A stretch of DNA of 64,000 nt, taken from the NCBI GenBank assembly GCA_031285565.1, contig JAITVY010000060.1, positions 1 to 64,000 on the forward strand. Reading direction: 5' to 3'. Source of the DNA: Tannerella sp. (GTDB lineage: Bacteria; Bacteroidota; Bacteroidia; Bacteroidales; Tannerellaceae). Position 1 is the first letter of the stretch. Every line of letters starts with the position of its first letter. Below, piece after piece: positions 1 to 8,877 of this stretch. A program made the position numbers and the translations under genes. A model generated the notes under the pieces. That model was given only the letters and a program-made list of their open reading frames with translations, was not told the origin of the DNA and did not search any database.

Positions 1-2
1 AC

Positions 3-116
3 AAATATTCAAAGAGCGATGAAGGTCAGATCTACACCTGGGCTTCTGGTACATACGATGGGAAAAATCGCCATCGCATTCATTTATCTAATTTTTTAAA
101 TACTGATTCGCATTAA
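3..116 (+). CDS. Possible C-terminal end of an upstream gene (partial)
   Basis: Frame 3 is open from the window edge to a TAA at 114-116 and reads as a hydrophilic 37-residue tail (KYSKSDEGQIYTW... ending NTDSH). No family is recognisable. The last codons overlap a dispersed repeat core (TGATTCGCAT, 104-113), so the gene may have been cut or extended by that repeat, or the frame may be open by chance. Confidence 0.25.
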   Translation, partial: KYSKSDEGQIYTWASGTYDGKNRHRIHLSNFLNTDSH

Positions 117-354
117 TAACATTGATAACGAAGATTATAATTATTTTTTTTAAGAAAGGGTAGTCGTTTTTATGAACGATATTATCTAAGCGGAATATTA
201 TTTTTCCAGACGAACTATCAGTTGAAAAAAGTGGGATAGTCTCCCGGCTAAATACGAACAGCCGGGAATTATCCCTGAATAAAATTTACGAAAACATTGT
301 CTCACGACAATTTTACCCTGCACTTATATTTTTTTATAAAAGTGCTATATATCG
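117..354. other. Intergenic region after the window-edge fragment
   Basis: AT-rich DNA with no credible gene. It holds the GC-rich hairpin at 242-267, which lies downstream of the adhesin gene on the minus strand. Confidence 0.5.
242..267 (-). terminator. Hairpin downstream of the adhesin gene
   Basis: Perfect 8-bp GC-rich arms TCCCGGCT (242-249) and AGCCGGGA (260-267) with a 10-nt loop, about 90 bp past the stop of the minus-strand adhesin. A T-rich stretch follows on the minus strand after about 14 nt, so this may be an imperfect intrinsic terminator for the fimbrial operon. Confidence 0.45.
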
Positions 355-3300
355 CTATTTTATTATTATTTTTTTTACTACATGCTGATCCGTATAGTTG
401 GCACGGACAAAGTAAATACCAGTAGGTAATCTATTGTTTATCCGTATTTCACGGTTAGCTTCTACCTGAATATTATAAACTGTAGCACCCTGGATATTAT
501 AAATAGTAACTTGTGCTTCTTTGTTCTTCCTGTTACTTAACACCAGGCTCTTGCTTTCTTGCCAGGTATTAAAGAAGCCGGGATCTATCTGTATATTATC
601 CGTTGGTTTATCATTACGTGTTGAAAGGATTTGAAAACGTTTTTCTGCCATATCACTGTTCATACCTGTAAAATGATATTCTGTGCCACTGGTTGTAATG
701 TCCGTCCTGCGGTTTCCATCTTTAGTATCAACCAGATAAATAGTTTGGTATATCTGGTTTATATTGGTATGATAGAATGTGAGTGTATAATCCGATATAT
801 TATCCTCGGCTTTGAAAGCCAGCCATGTACTATCTATATCATTTACCGTATTTATCTGGTAATTGCTATCTTTTTCTTGTGCATAAAGTTGGGACAGACG
901 GGAAGCTCCGAATATTTTATGCCCGTCATAGCCGTTATCAAACCCACGGCTGGCATGTTGGTTTGTAAATATCCACATGCAGTCTTTAGGTATGCCTTTG
1001 CTGGATAAACCGGCTATGGTATAAATTAAATCATCTTCCGTATGCGTATTTTCTGTTATCTCTGATGAGCGTAATACGGCATTTGTACCTACACCACTGT
1101 ATTTAAATTTTAATGTACGTGCTGCATCTGTACCTGTAAGCCCGTTTTGTATCTTTACCACAAAACCCTGTAAGGAAGATATAGCCATTGTGCCGGCTAA
1201 GTTCTGGGGAATAGCCAGGTATTGTCCGGCGCCAGTCAGGTTTGTCCTTGCCCCTCCGGCGATCCATCCATCCCAGTCAGCCGAAGTACCGGTATGAAAC
1301 AAATAAACGGTCTTATCCAGGTTATTTCCGAAATCCAGTCCGTTAGCGATACTCAAACCAGCGGTATATGGATTACTGACTACATGTTGTCCGTTGAAAA
1401 CGGAATTTGCTGTTGTCCGTGTTAATACAATACTCTGATCCCTGTTCTCCAAATCTCCCCTGAAACTGAACAATCCTTGATTAGGGTCGGTTTCCCACCA
1501 GGAAATTTCATACCCTTTAACCGGAAGTAAAGTTTCTGTGTTGGTTACCGGTACCCAGTAATTGAATTGTGTTTCATCATAACGTCTTACTGCCGCTCCG
1601 GCTAATGCCTGATTGGCTGTAACGCTCCGTACCGGGATACCGAAGTATTGCCAGTTCATCAGACCGGAATTGGTTACTCCTGCTGCTGTTTTGGCTTTAC
1701 TATAGAATTCAACTTCAGTGGGAATAGGCACTTGCATTGAATAACCGGATATGACAGCATTCAATCCTGTTGGGGTAATAAATGTACCGTTCAACCCGGC
1801 TTCACTTGAATAGGCAGGTATGAATGCCTTGACGATTACCCTTGCCGTAGAAGTGGGACCTATCTCATAACTGGAAGTTATGATAAGCTTTTTATTTGCC
1901 AATACAACCAGGTTTGCATTCGTCAGGTTTTTGATTCCTTTGGCCACATATTCCTTGTCGACCCATAGATCAATAGCATTCGGATGATATTCCACAATCT
2001 CATCTGTAGTGGGTAGACGATTAGCAGTCCAGTTAGCAGGTATACTCCAAAGGTTTCTGTTTGCCTGGGTTGAAGTAAAGAGCGGATCCCCCAGACCTTG
2101 CCCGATCCATAAATTTATTTTGGCTCCGACAGCGAGCGGTAAAGACACCGAACAACCATTATGTGTATAAATAATAACGGTATTTCCCTCACTGATGGCT
2201 TTTACCAGTCCTGTTTGCGTAACGGTAGCTACGGAGGGATTACTGCTTTCCCATACACCTTGTAATGTAGTCGGGAAACCCGTACCCGTTAATTGTCTGG
2301 TATCTCCGGGAGTCATTTCATCACTAACCGGATTGATAATATCTACAATGTTAATGGTAAATTCTGTTTCCCGCGAATTTACCTCATTAAGGTAGTTTTT
2401 TACTTCCATCCGGATTCTGTTTGTCCCTGCCGGAAGGGTTCGGGTCCATGTTTCCAGGTTTTCTCCCGGATAGATTTCGGTTCCGTTAAGATACCATTTA
2501 ACATAAAATCCACTGAGTGCTCTTGAATAAATCGCAGCTTTGACAGTTACATTAGGTCCACAAAAGACACGTCCCTTTACATCTTCATGATGTATATCAT
2601 TTACGTAAAAAGAAGGGTTTAAGCTTCGGGTTGCGGCTCCTGCCAGATAATAATAGGATTCACCACTCATTATTCCTGTATTACCAAGACCATATCCCAG
2701 TACGATTACCCCGTCGGGATTTGTAAATCCGTAATTTAATGTTCCACTGGTAGGATTATTTGCATCGTATAACAATTTCGAACAATATGAATAGCCGGCT
2801 ATATCTACCCACGTTTCACCTGTCAATGGTTGGTATGTACCGTTTCCACTTTTGATCTTTGTTTCTGCTTTGTTAGCAGTTGAGGTTATGATTAATGCAT
2901 AATGGTGTTGCAGAAGGGTTTCACCAGGAATAATCGGTGATATGGATATTGAATCAACTGCCTGTTGTAAAGGAGGAATCCAGGCTACAGCAGGGTCTCC
3001 ATATGCACTGTTGTCATCTCCGATATACGTGCTTCCTAATAAATAAGAACACACACCAATTGCTTTATTGGATGAAATAAAACATCCTGATGTGATTTCA
3101 AGTTCGGTAAAAGTTCCGGCAGCCATATTACTCAGGCTTCCTCTTATGATACTGTAGTTTCCCTGGATTAGGAGGTTGGTACTTCCTTCGGAAGCGATGA
3201 TACGCACCCTCTCTTTTCCCTGTATGGTAACGGGTACCAAAAAGGTATTTCCCCATGACTCTAATGGCATCATTTGCTGATATAAGCCATCCATCGAAGC

Positions 3301-4020
3301 TTTGTTTTCGGGAATCTGTGTCCCACTGTTTGTCACAAAATAAGCTATAGGTTTGTCTGATGTAATATAGGTACCGGTCAGATCCTCTCTTCCGCTTGTA
3401 TTTGTATAATACGAATATACTTGTCCTTGTTGAAGGGTAGCAAGTGTACTGTTACCCTTTTTTATGGTTGTATTAGCCTCTGTTGCAACAATTGTATATC
3501 CGTCTGAAAAATTACCTTCGCTATTTCCAAAAGGTTTATATGACATATGTAAATAGTGTGTTCCTAAAGAAACTGTAGGTAGTACATTGGTAGCATCTGC
3601 GTTTCCATACCCCTGGCTAATAGCATATACCGAAATTGGTTCTGTAGAGGTTATACGGATTGATTTACATGTTGTTCCGGTCGCAACGGAGTAAGCTAAC
3701 TTTTTTTGCGTATCATTTAGACGGATAGTTCTTGCTTCACCATTCTGTAAATCAATTGTTTCGATGCTCTGATCAGCAGAAAAGCGGATAGTCACCCGTG
3801 TAGCTTTAATTGTTGAAATTCTTATTTGTGGATTAAATCTATGCATCGGATAATCATCCGGGCGCGGGTACCCGGGTTCTGCATAGTGTCCCCAACGTCC
3901 GAACGACAACCAGAATTCTTTACCTGATGTTGTATGTTCCTGGGCGAAAATATTGATGAAAGCTACGAAGCATAGTATCCCACACAAAATGTATTTGAGT
4001 TTATTATGTTGCATGTACAT
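355..4020 (-). CDS. Large secreted adhesin: IgGFc-binding-like region, Big_2-like domain, T9SS sorting tail
   Basis: A 1221-residue surface protein. The start MYMQHNK leads into a hydrophobic signal peptide ending INIFAQ; an ATG two codons later is an alternative start. After the signal comes a region of about 430 residues resembling the IgGFc-binding N-terminal family (opening HTTSGKEFWLSFG). A PKD-like stretch follows at about 470-560, then a Big_2-like domain at about 560-635 (SNPSVATVTQTGLVKAISEG). A long repeat-poor section precedes the last ~70 residues, which have type IX secretion sorting features: a beta-rich region with VTIYNIQGATVY, then RLPTGIYFVRANY and a basic KKIIIK end. It is the last gene of the fimbrial operon, 18 bp after the Mfa2-like gene, which suggests a pilus tip or co-expressed adhesin. 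Immunoglobulin binding is not implied by the name. Confidence 0.8.
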   Translation of the reverse strand: MYMQHNKLKYILCGILCFVAFINIFAQEHTTSGKEFWLSFGRWGHYAEPGYPRPDDYPMHRFNPQIRISTIKATRVTIRFSADQSIETIDLQNGEARTIRLNDTQKKLAYSVATGTTCKSIRITSTEPISVYAISQGYGNADATNVLPTVSLGTHYLHMSYKPFGNSEGNFSDGYTIVATEANTTIKKGNSTLATLQQGQVYSYYTNTSGREDLTGTYITSDKPIAYFVTNSGTQIPENKASMDGLYQQMMPLESWGNTFLVPVTIQGKERVRIIASEGSTNLLIQGNYSIIRGSLSNMAAGTFTELEITSGCFISSNKAIGVCSYLLGSTYIGDDNSAYGDPAVAWIPPLQQAVDSISISPIIPGETLLQHHYALIITSTANKAETKIKSGNGTYQPLTGETWVDIAGYSYCSKLLYDANNPTSGTLNYGFTNPDGVIVLGYGLGNTGIMSGESYYYLAGAATRSLNPSFYVNDIHHEDVKGRVFCGPNVTVKAAIYSRALSGFYVKWYLNGTEIYPGENLETWTRTLPAGTNRIRMEVKNYLNEVNSRETEFTINIVDIINPVSDEMTPGDTRQLTGTGFPTTLQGVWESSNPSVATVTQTGLVKAISEGNTVIIYTHNGCSVSLPLAVGAKINLWIGQGLGDPLFTSTQANRNLWSIPANWTANRLPTTDEIVEYHPNAIDLWVDKEYVAKGIKNLTNANLVVLANKKLIITSSYEIGPTSTARVIVKAFIPAYSSEAGLNGTFITPTGLNAVISGYSMQVPIPTEVEFYSKAKTAAGVTNSGLMNWQYFGIPVRSVTANQALAGAAVRRYDETQFNYWVPVTNTETLLPVKGYEISWWETDPNQGLFSFRGDLENRDQSIVLTRTTANSVFNGQHVVSNPYTAGLSIANGLDFGNNLDKTVYLFHTGTSADWDGWIAGGARTNLTGAGQYLAIPQNLAGTMAISSLQGFVVKIQNGLTGTDAARTLKFKYSGVGTNAVLRSSEITENTHTEDDLIYTIAGLSSKGIPKDCMWIFTNQHASRGFDNGYDGHKIFGASRLSQLYAQEKDSNYQINTVNDIDSTWLAFKAEDNISDYTLTFYHTNINQIYQTIYLVDTKDGNRRTDITTSGTEYHFTGMNSDMAEKRFQILSTRNDKPTDNIQIDPGFFNTWQESKSLVLSNRKNKEAQVTIYNIQGATVYNIQVEANREIRINNRLPTGIYFVRANYTDQHVVKKIIIK

Positions 4021-4038
4021 ATTCTTTTAAATTAAAAT

Positions 4039-5043
4039 TTAATACTCTACCTGTTGTATCCTTGTTTCCCAGCCGTTGATATCAATGCTTGCTGCCACAT
4101 ATTCGTCTTCCCCGGGATTGGTTGGATTATTGTTCCCAATGAATATCAGTATTTTAAAACTATCTTCCCTGTCCATATATTCCTGAAGGGATAAGTGGGA
4201 ATACAACTCCAGATTCAATTCTTTCAGGTAGTCATTCAGGTTGATATTGATAAGGGGTGCATTCGCTGACTTTTGTTGGATAACCAGCCGGTTTACGCGG
4301 TCATCCAGCAAACGCATCGTATGTAGTTCGGCAACCGCTCCTGCTGCCGGATCATTCTTTTTTGAAAAAGGCTCGTAAGTCCAGGTCTCTGTTGAGGCCA
4401 CATCATTCTGGTATGTATACGAACCGTTAACCGATTCCAAACGGAAGTCAAACTGGTTGACATCGATCGGTTCTTTATTTAAAGTCTGAAGGATAATCCG
4501 GAATGCATTGGTATTCTTTATCATGGAAATCGTCCGGACATTATCCTGTGAAGCATTTTCCTCTTTAATTTGATTGGGAAGTAGTGTTCCATACCATAAA
4601 GGATTGATAATTGTATTGACCGTACTATTGTCACGAGGTTTCAGCTTTACCGTCAACTCTTTCATATGAGATGTGCCGGGTATTGGGGTCGTTGCCTGGT
4701 GATGATCGTTGTGTAATCCAGCCCACGCAATGTAGTAATATACATCCTGCCTGATATCTTCAGGTATTTCTATTTTGTAATCTTTCGGAAATGTACCGTT
4801 GGCAACTTCGTCTGTAAGTTTACGGATAAAAATGCCATCCCGGTCGTAAAGGTATAGCTCCACGTTGGATACTTGTTTGTGAAATAAATCCTCATAAGCC
4901 AGGTTATAGTCATAAACAAAACGGATGTAGGACGAATTTCCGGGTACTGGGCAATCGCTCAAATCATCTTTCAGGCAGGAAACAAGCAGAAACAATATTC
5001 CCAGGCTGCTGTATTGTATATATTTTACCAATCTCCTTATCAT
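4039..5043 (-). CDS. FimB/Mfa2-family fimbrial anchor lipoprotein
   Basis: Predicted 334-residue lipoprotein with signal peptide and lipobox (FLLVSC followed by LKDDLSDCP). The chosen start is the internal ATG at 5043 (MIRRLVKYIQ), because the longer form adds charged residues ahead of the hydrophobic core. The region FVYDYNLAYEDLFHKQVSNV and the following beta-rich sequence with YLYDRDG match the FimB/Mfa2 fimbrial anchor family. In Porphyromonas, Mfa2 caps the base of Mfa1 fimbriae and holds them in the outer membrane. The gene sits directly after three fimbrillin genes, which fits an anchor role. The family call rests on residue pattern and position. Confidence 0.75.
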   Translation of the reverse strand: MIRRLVKYIQYSSLGILFLLVSCLKDDLSDCPVPGNSSYIRFVYDYNLAYEDLFHKQVSNVELYLYDRDGIFIRKLTDEVANGTFPKDYKIEIPEDIRQDVYYYIAWAGLHNDHHQATTPIPGTSHMKELTVKLKPRDNSTVNTIINPLWYGTLLPNQIKEENASQDNVRTISMIKNTNAFRIILQTLNKEPIDVNQFDFRLESVNGSYTYQNDVASTETWTYEPFSKKNDPAAGAVAELHTMRLLDDRVNRLVIQQKSANAPLININLNDYLKELNLELYSHLSLQEYMDREDSFKILIFIGNNNPTNPGEDEYVAASIDINGWETRIQQVEY

Positions 5044-5126
5044 TTTATATCTTTTTTCTAAACAGCTGTGAAGCATTTTTTTGATTTATTGTAGAATTCC
5101 TAACAATGATTTTCTTGTTGTTTCTC

Positions 5127-6947
5127 TTAATTCGTCCATTGTGAATGAGTCGTTGTTGCCTGTATGGCATTTATTTCTTCCTGTTGGATAAAATCAGCCA
5201 GTCCGAAGCGTAGCTTTCCACTCTTGTGCCTGGGTATATCAATATACCCGGGACCGGTAATATCTTCCACAGTGATTTTATACACATTATTTCTTACTAC
5301 ACCATAACGTCCGTAACCTCCTTCTTCAGGACTTTCCGTATCCGAAAAATGACGGATCATGATATAATAATAGGAGATACCGTGCAGGTAATATGTAAGG
5401 CCTTTTTTCGTTTTGGAAACAGTTGGTTCCTTAGGTGGATTGTCAGGATCAACCAGGCTACGCGTAATAGGCGATATGATCTCACCATCACCAAAACCGA
5501 ATTCAGTAATTACCTCCTCATCAAACAATGCATTCTTTAATCCCTGTAATTCGACTGGTAAAAAAGCAATTTCAACGGGGTTAGCCAGATAATAACAGAT
5601 CTGACTGTGAGTCAGTGCATATCCGTTATAGTAATAATAACTATCACCGACTGCAAGTGTAATATTACCCAATGTTTTTAAAGGAATAAAGTTAGTACGG
5701 ATCAAGACACGTGTAGCGACATCTTCATATTGCTCATCCGCCCGCATTGTATTTTCGGAAATATATTCATATTGGAATTTATTTTGTTCGTCTGAGGAAT
5801 TAGTATTTTCAATCCAGTTCCTGCGGATATCTGCTTCGTTTTCAACCCTGAAGAAATGGAAGGAAGGAGCTGATTCTCCCGTATGATTCTGTCCGGTCTT
5901 CAGTTCGCTGATTCCGCTGTAATTCGGATCTTCCGCATAATAGTATTGCCGGTTGTTTGTTGAGCTTTCGAGCCCATTACCTCCCTGGCTGGGAGCAATA
6001 TTGGCCTGTTTCCTGACAATAAACCAATAGTAATTAATAATATCGGATGTCCAGGTTAGGGAAGCTATCTTTCCGCTGCCGTTTGTTAATGTGTATACTC
6101 CGTTTCCATCCGTACGGATCTGACTTTCATCACCTTTGAAAACACCTACCTTAGCAACTGCCCGTTCAACATTCAGCAGTGTACGGTTGGACTCAACTTG
6201 TGCCGTAGCCAGCGATCCGTGTAGGTCGGTATCTTTGTTTATATATACCAGTCCATCGGCATTGCTCATAAAAAATGCCGCATTATTGAAATTAGCAGGA
6301 TAAACCGGATAATTAATAGCCAGGCCTGTTAGCCCCGGGCCGATACCGTAGTCAAACACATGCTTGTTTTTTCCTGTTCCGCCGGCAAGAGACAAGTCAA
6401 TAGGTGTTGAAAGGATCGTTATCGAATGGTTAGTACCGCTCATCAGTGAGTTAATCGATTGATTGTTATACCTGATTGCATTCAGGTTAAGGTCAGCTCC
6501 CGAATTATGATTCACCAGGACCAGCAGCCGGTAGTCCTGTTTGATAAGTTTTTCAAAATCTTTGCTTATCCGGGGTTCTGTCAGTGTGCCTTCTATCCTG
6601 AGATTGGCCGGCGCATCGTTTACGGGGGTAATATTCCAGGAATTGCTGTTAAACGTAATATTATAATCATGTATCAGGGTTGCTGATCCTGTCAGGCCAT
6701 CGCTATATAAAATAAAACGTATATTCCTGAGGTTCCATTCAGCCTCAATTCCATAACTGGCAGCACGAGTCTGTATGGCATTTTTCAGTTGTACCCCTAC
6801 AGAGAGATATTCTGTTCCGGTGGGAGTCTCAGGACCTGGTTCAGGACCTGGTTCCGGGTGAACCGTTCCCTCGTCAGTGCAAGAGAAGAACAATGATCCT
6901 TTTATAAATAGCAGGAGCAAAAGATATATATATTTTTTTCTTTTCAT
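5127..6947 (-). CDS. Mfa1-like fimbrillin with divergent C-terminus
   Basis: A 606-residue lipoprotein precursor (lipobox GSLFFSC) followed by a Pro/Glu linker and a FimA/Mfa1-type N-terminal domain. The C-terminal half carries the Mfa1 fimbrilin C-terminal signature shared with the next two genes: ENTMRADEQYEDVATRVLIR, then GISYYYIMIRHF and GRYGVVRNNVYKITV. Type V pilins are lipidated, exported, trimmed by an Arg-specific protease and assembled by donor-strand exchange. After VEDITGPG the two paralogues end with a segment like SARINVLPWTTRSQ, but this one ends KLRFGLADFIQQEE and lacks it. It may therefore be an accessory or terminal subunit. It is co-oriented with its neighbours, 53 bp after the preceding gene. 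Confidence 0.82.
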   Translation of the reverse strand: MKRKKYIYLLLLLFIKGSLFFSCTDEGTVHPEPGPEPGPETPTGTEYLSVGVQLKNAIQTRAASYGIEAEWNLRNIRFILYSDGLTGSATLIHDYNITFNSNSWNITPVNDAPANLRIEGTLTEPRISKDFEKLIKQDYRLLVLVNHNSGADLNLNAIRYNNQSINSLMSGTNHSITILSTPIDLSLAGGTGKNKHVFDYGIGPGLTGLAINYPVYPANFNNAAFFMSNADGLVYINKDTDLHGSLATAQVESNRTLLNVERAVAKVGVFKGDESQIRTDGNGVYTLTNGSGKIASLTWTSDIINYYWFIVRKQANIAPSQGGNGLESSTNNRQYYYAEDPNYSGISELKTGQNHTGESAPSFHFFRVENEADIRRNWIENTNSSDEQNKFQYEYISENTMRADEQYEDVATRVLIRTNFIPLKTLGNITLAVGDSYYYYNGYALTHSQICYYLANPVEIAFLPVELQGLKNALFDEEVITEFGFGDGEIISPITRSLVDPDNPPKEPTVSKTKKGLTYYLHGISYYYIMIRHFSDTESPEEGGYGRYGVVRNNVYKITVEDITGPGYIDIPRHKSGKLRFGLADFIQQEEINAIQATTTHSQWTN

Positions 6948-7000
6948 TATTTATCTTATTCGAAGAGTCAATCAAAAACGTTGCTTCATTCAATCCTTTA

Positions 7001-8608
7001 TTATTCCTGATAAGGGTGGACTATTATATTACTCTGGCTACGTGTAGTCCAGGGTAGTACATTGATCCGTGCCGACAGGTATTTATATTCTTTATCATTG
7101 GGTCCTTTTGGTTCGGGAATAGAAGGGGAACCCGGTCCACTGACAGAAGTAATTGAAATATAGTATACATTATTGCGGACAATTCCATACCGTCCATATC
7201 CCATTCGTCCGGGAACCTGTTCATCATTGAAATGACGGACCAGAATGTAATAATAGCTAAACCCGTCTCTATAGTATCGCAATAACCCGTCTGCTGCTGA
7301 TTTGGAATTAACCGGTTTACCCAGATAAGTACTGGTCACATTGGTAAAAAATCCTTCTGATATGGCTTGTTCTACAGTGTTCTTTAACCCCTGTGAATCC
7401 CAGTTGTTATTATTTCGCATTGTATTCAGTTCATTAAGTGAATACGCTTTGTTATCAAAGTAGTAATAATCCGTATTTGCATTGAAATTAGGTGGTATGT
7501 AATTTGCTTTGATCAAAACACGGGTAGTAACATCTTCCCATTGTTCGTCTGCATCCATTGTATTTTCCAATACATACTGGAATTTCTGATCGGGTAATGA
7601 CAAGGCAGGGTCGGCAAATTCTTTATTTGTATGTTCTTTACTAACCTGGTAGAAATGTTCCGATAAGTCAGGGAAAACAGTACCGCCGTTTTCTCTTATC
7701 CGTTCATTACTCAGATCTTCCCAGTTTGGGTCGGTGGCATAAAGTTTATGATGGTACATGTAATGAGAATAACCTGGGGGAATTGAACTTTCCGATTCAT
7801 TATTCAACATCGGAGCAGCCTTTCTCATCAGGAAAGTTTGTTTGTTTACATTATCGAGTTGCCATCTGATTGATTCAAAACGGGCTCCGCTGCCTACAGG
7901 GTAGATCGTTATATTTTTATTTTTTTCCAGTGTTACTTTAGCTACGATACGGTCTATACTAACAAGTAAAGACCTGCTTGTATTCTCAGCTTCTTCTGGT
8001 GTGCGGAAAATATGTGTATCTTTATTTATCTTTATATAGTTTAAACCGTTACTCATAAATATATCAGTGTATTCCGTTTCGGAACCGGATCCTACGCTTG
8101 ACATCAATTGACTTAAATTCAATTTCTGGGTGTTTTCAAATTCATTTTTATGTTTTCCTACCTGGGTCAGGTTAATAAAGTCTTGTTGTGGATTTGCCAG
8201 GATAAGTAGTTTATAATTATCATTTTTTATTTTTTGTGCTTTTGTCCGGCAAGAAGTTATATCGTTAGAAATATGTACATCATTACCTGTAAACTTTGCT
8301 GATCCGTCGCCATTATTAACATCTAACCGGATTTGGTATTTCACTACTCCTGTTTCATCATATAGTACCAGATAAACAAAAGAAACTTTATTTTCGGCAA
8401 ATGTGCCTCCATCATAGGAACCACTTCTCAACTCAGTAGTGAGTTCTTTAGTGTTTGTACCCAGGGCAAAAGAAAGGTAGGCATCCTCTCCCGTAGATTC
8501 TTTTTCTACTAGCTCGACTCCTATTTCATTGGTACATGAGAAAAAAATCAGGAAAGAAAAATAGATTATACTTCCTACAGATAATATTTTATGCCACCTT
8601 ATTTGCAT
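7001..8608 (-). CDS. Mfa1-like fimbrillin (second paralogue)
   Basis: A 535-residue lipoprotein precursor with lipobox FLIFFSC. It shows the features of this local family: an N-terminal stretch with DAYLSFALG and YLVLYDETGVVKYQIRLD, a central ENTMDADEQWEDVTTRVLIK, then FSYYYILVRHFNDEQ and GRYGIVRNNVYYISI. It ends with the beta segment SARINVLPWTTRSQ, the likely donor strand in assembly by strand exchange. Size and layout fit Mfa1-type major or accessory pilins. A 269-bp gap with an inverted repeat separates it from the upstream fimbrillin, so its expression may be partly uncoupled from the first half of the operon. Confidence 0.85.
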   Translation of the reverse strand: MQIRWHKILSVGSIIYFSFLIFFSCTNEIGVELVEKESTGEDAYLSFALGTNTKELTTELRSGSYDGGTFAENKVSFVYLVLYDETGVVKYQIRLDVNNGDGSAKFTGNDVHISNDITSCRTKAQKIKNDNYKLLILANPQQDFINLTQVGKHKNEFENTQKLNLSQLMSSVGSGSETEYTDIFMSNGLNYIKINKDTHIFRTPEEAENTSRSLLVSIDRIVAKVTLEKNKNITIYPVGSGARFESIRWQLDNVNKQTFLMRKAAPMLNNESESSIPPGYSHYMYHHKLYATDPNWEDLSNERIRENGGTVFPDLSEHFYQVSKEHTNKEFADPALSLPDQKFQYVLENTMDADEQWEDVTTRVLIKANYIPPNFNANTDYYYFDNKAYSLNELNTMRNNNNWDSQGLKNTVEQAISEGFFTNVTSTYLGKPVNSKSAADGLLRYYRDGFSYYYILVRHFNDEQVPGRMGYGRYGIVRNNVYYISITSVSGPGSPSIPEPKGPNDKEYKYLSARINVLPWTTRSQSNIIVHPYQE

Positions 8609-8738
8609 GTTAATTATTTGTTGTTGATTTATTAAGTACGGAGTTGTCTCAAAAAGGGTTTTAAACTACCATTGTTAGAACAATCAGTATCCAAATTATC
8701 GATTTAGGATGTCGGGTCTTGAATAGTGAAAAGTTGAA

Positions 8739-8828
8739 TGGAGGTGAAGCATAAATCGGTCAAAATAAAAATGGAAAATTAATTTTCAATTTTCAACCTT
8801 GATTATGGTCGATTTACGCTTCGCTCCA
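8739..8828. repeat. Inverted repeat between two fimbrillin genes
   Basis: Arms TGGAGGTGAAGCATAAATCG (8739-8758) and CGATTTACGCTTCGCTCCA (8810-8828) are complementary apart from a few positions and enclose about 50 bp of AT-rich sequence with a small inner palindrome (GAAAATTAATTTTC). It lies inside the fimbrial operon and would form a long hairpin in the transcript. Confidence 0.6.
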
Positions 8829-8877
8829 ATTCCACTTCCAATTATTGTTTAACTAGCATTTTTCTGAAGGGTCCGTT

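Noticed and set aside
355-4020. Calling the adhesin an immunoglobulin-binding protein
   Set aside because: The IgGFc-binding family name does not establish that activity, so only domain resemblance is claimed.
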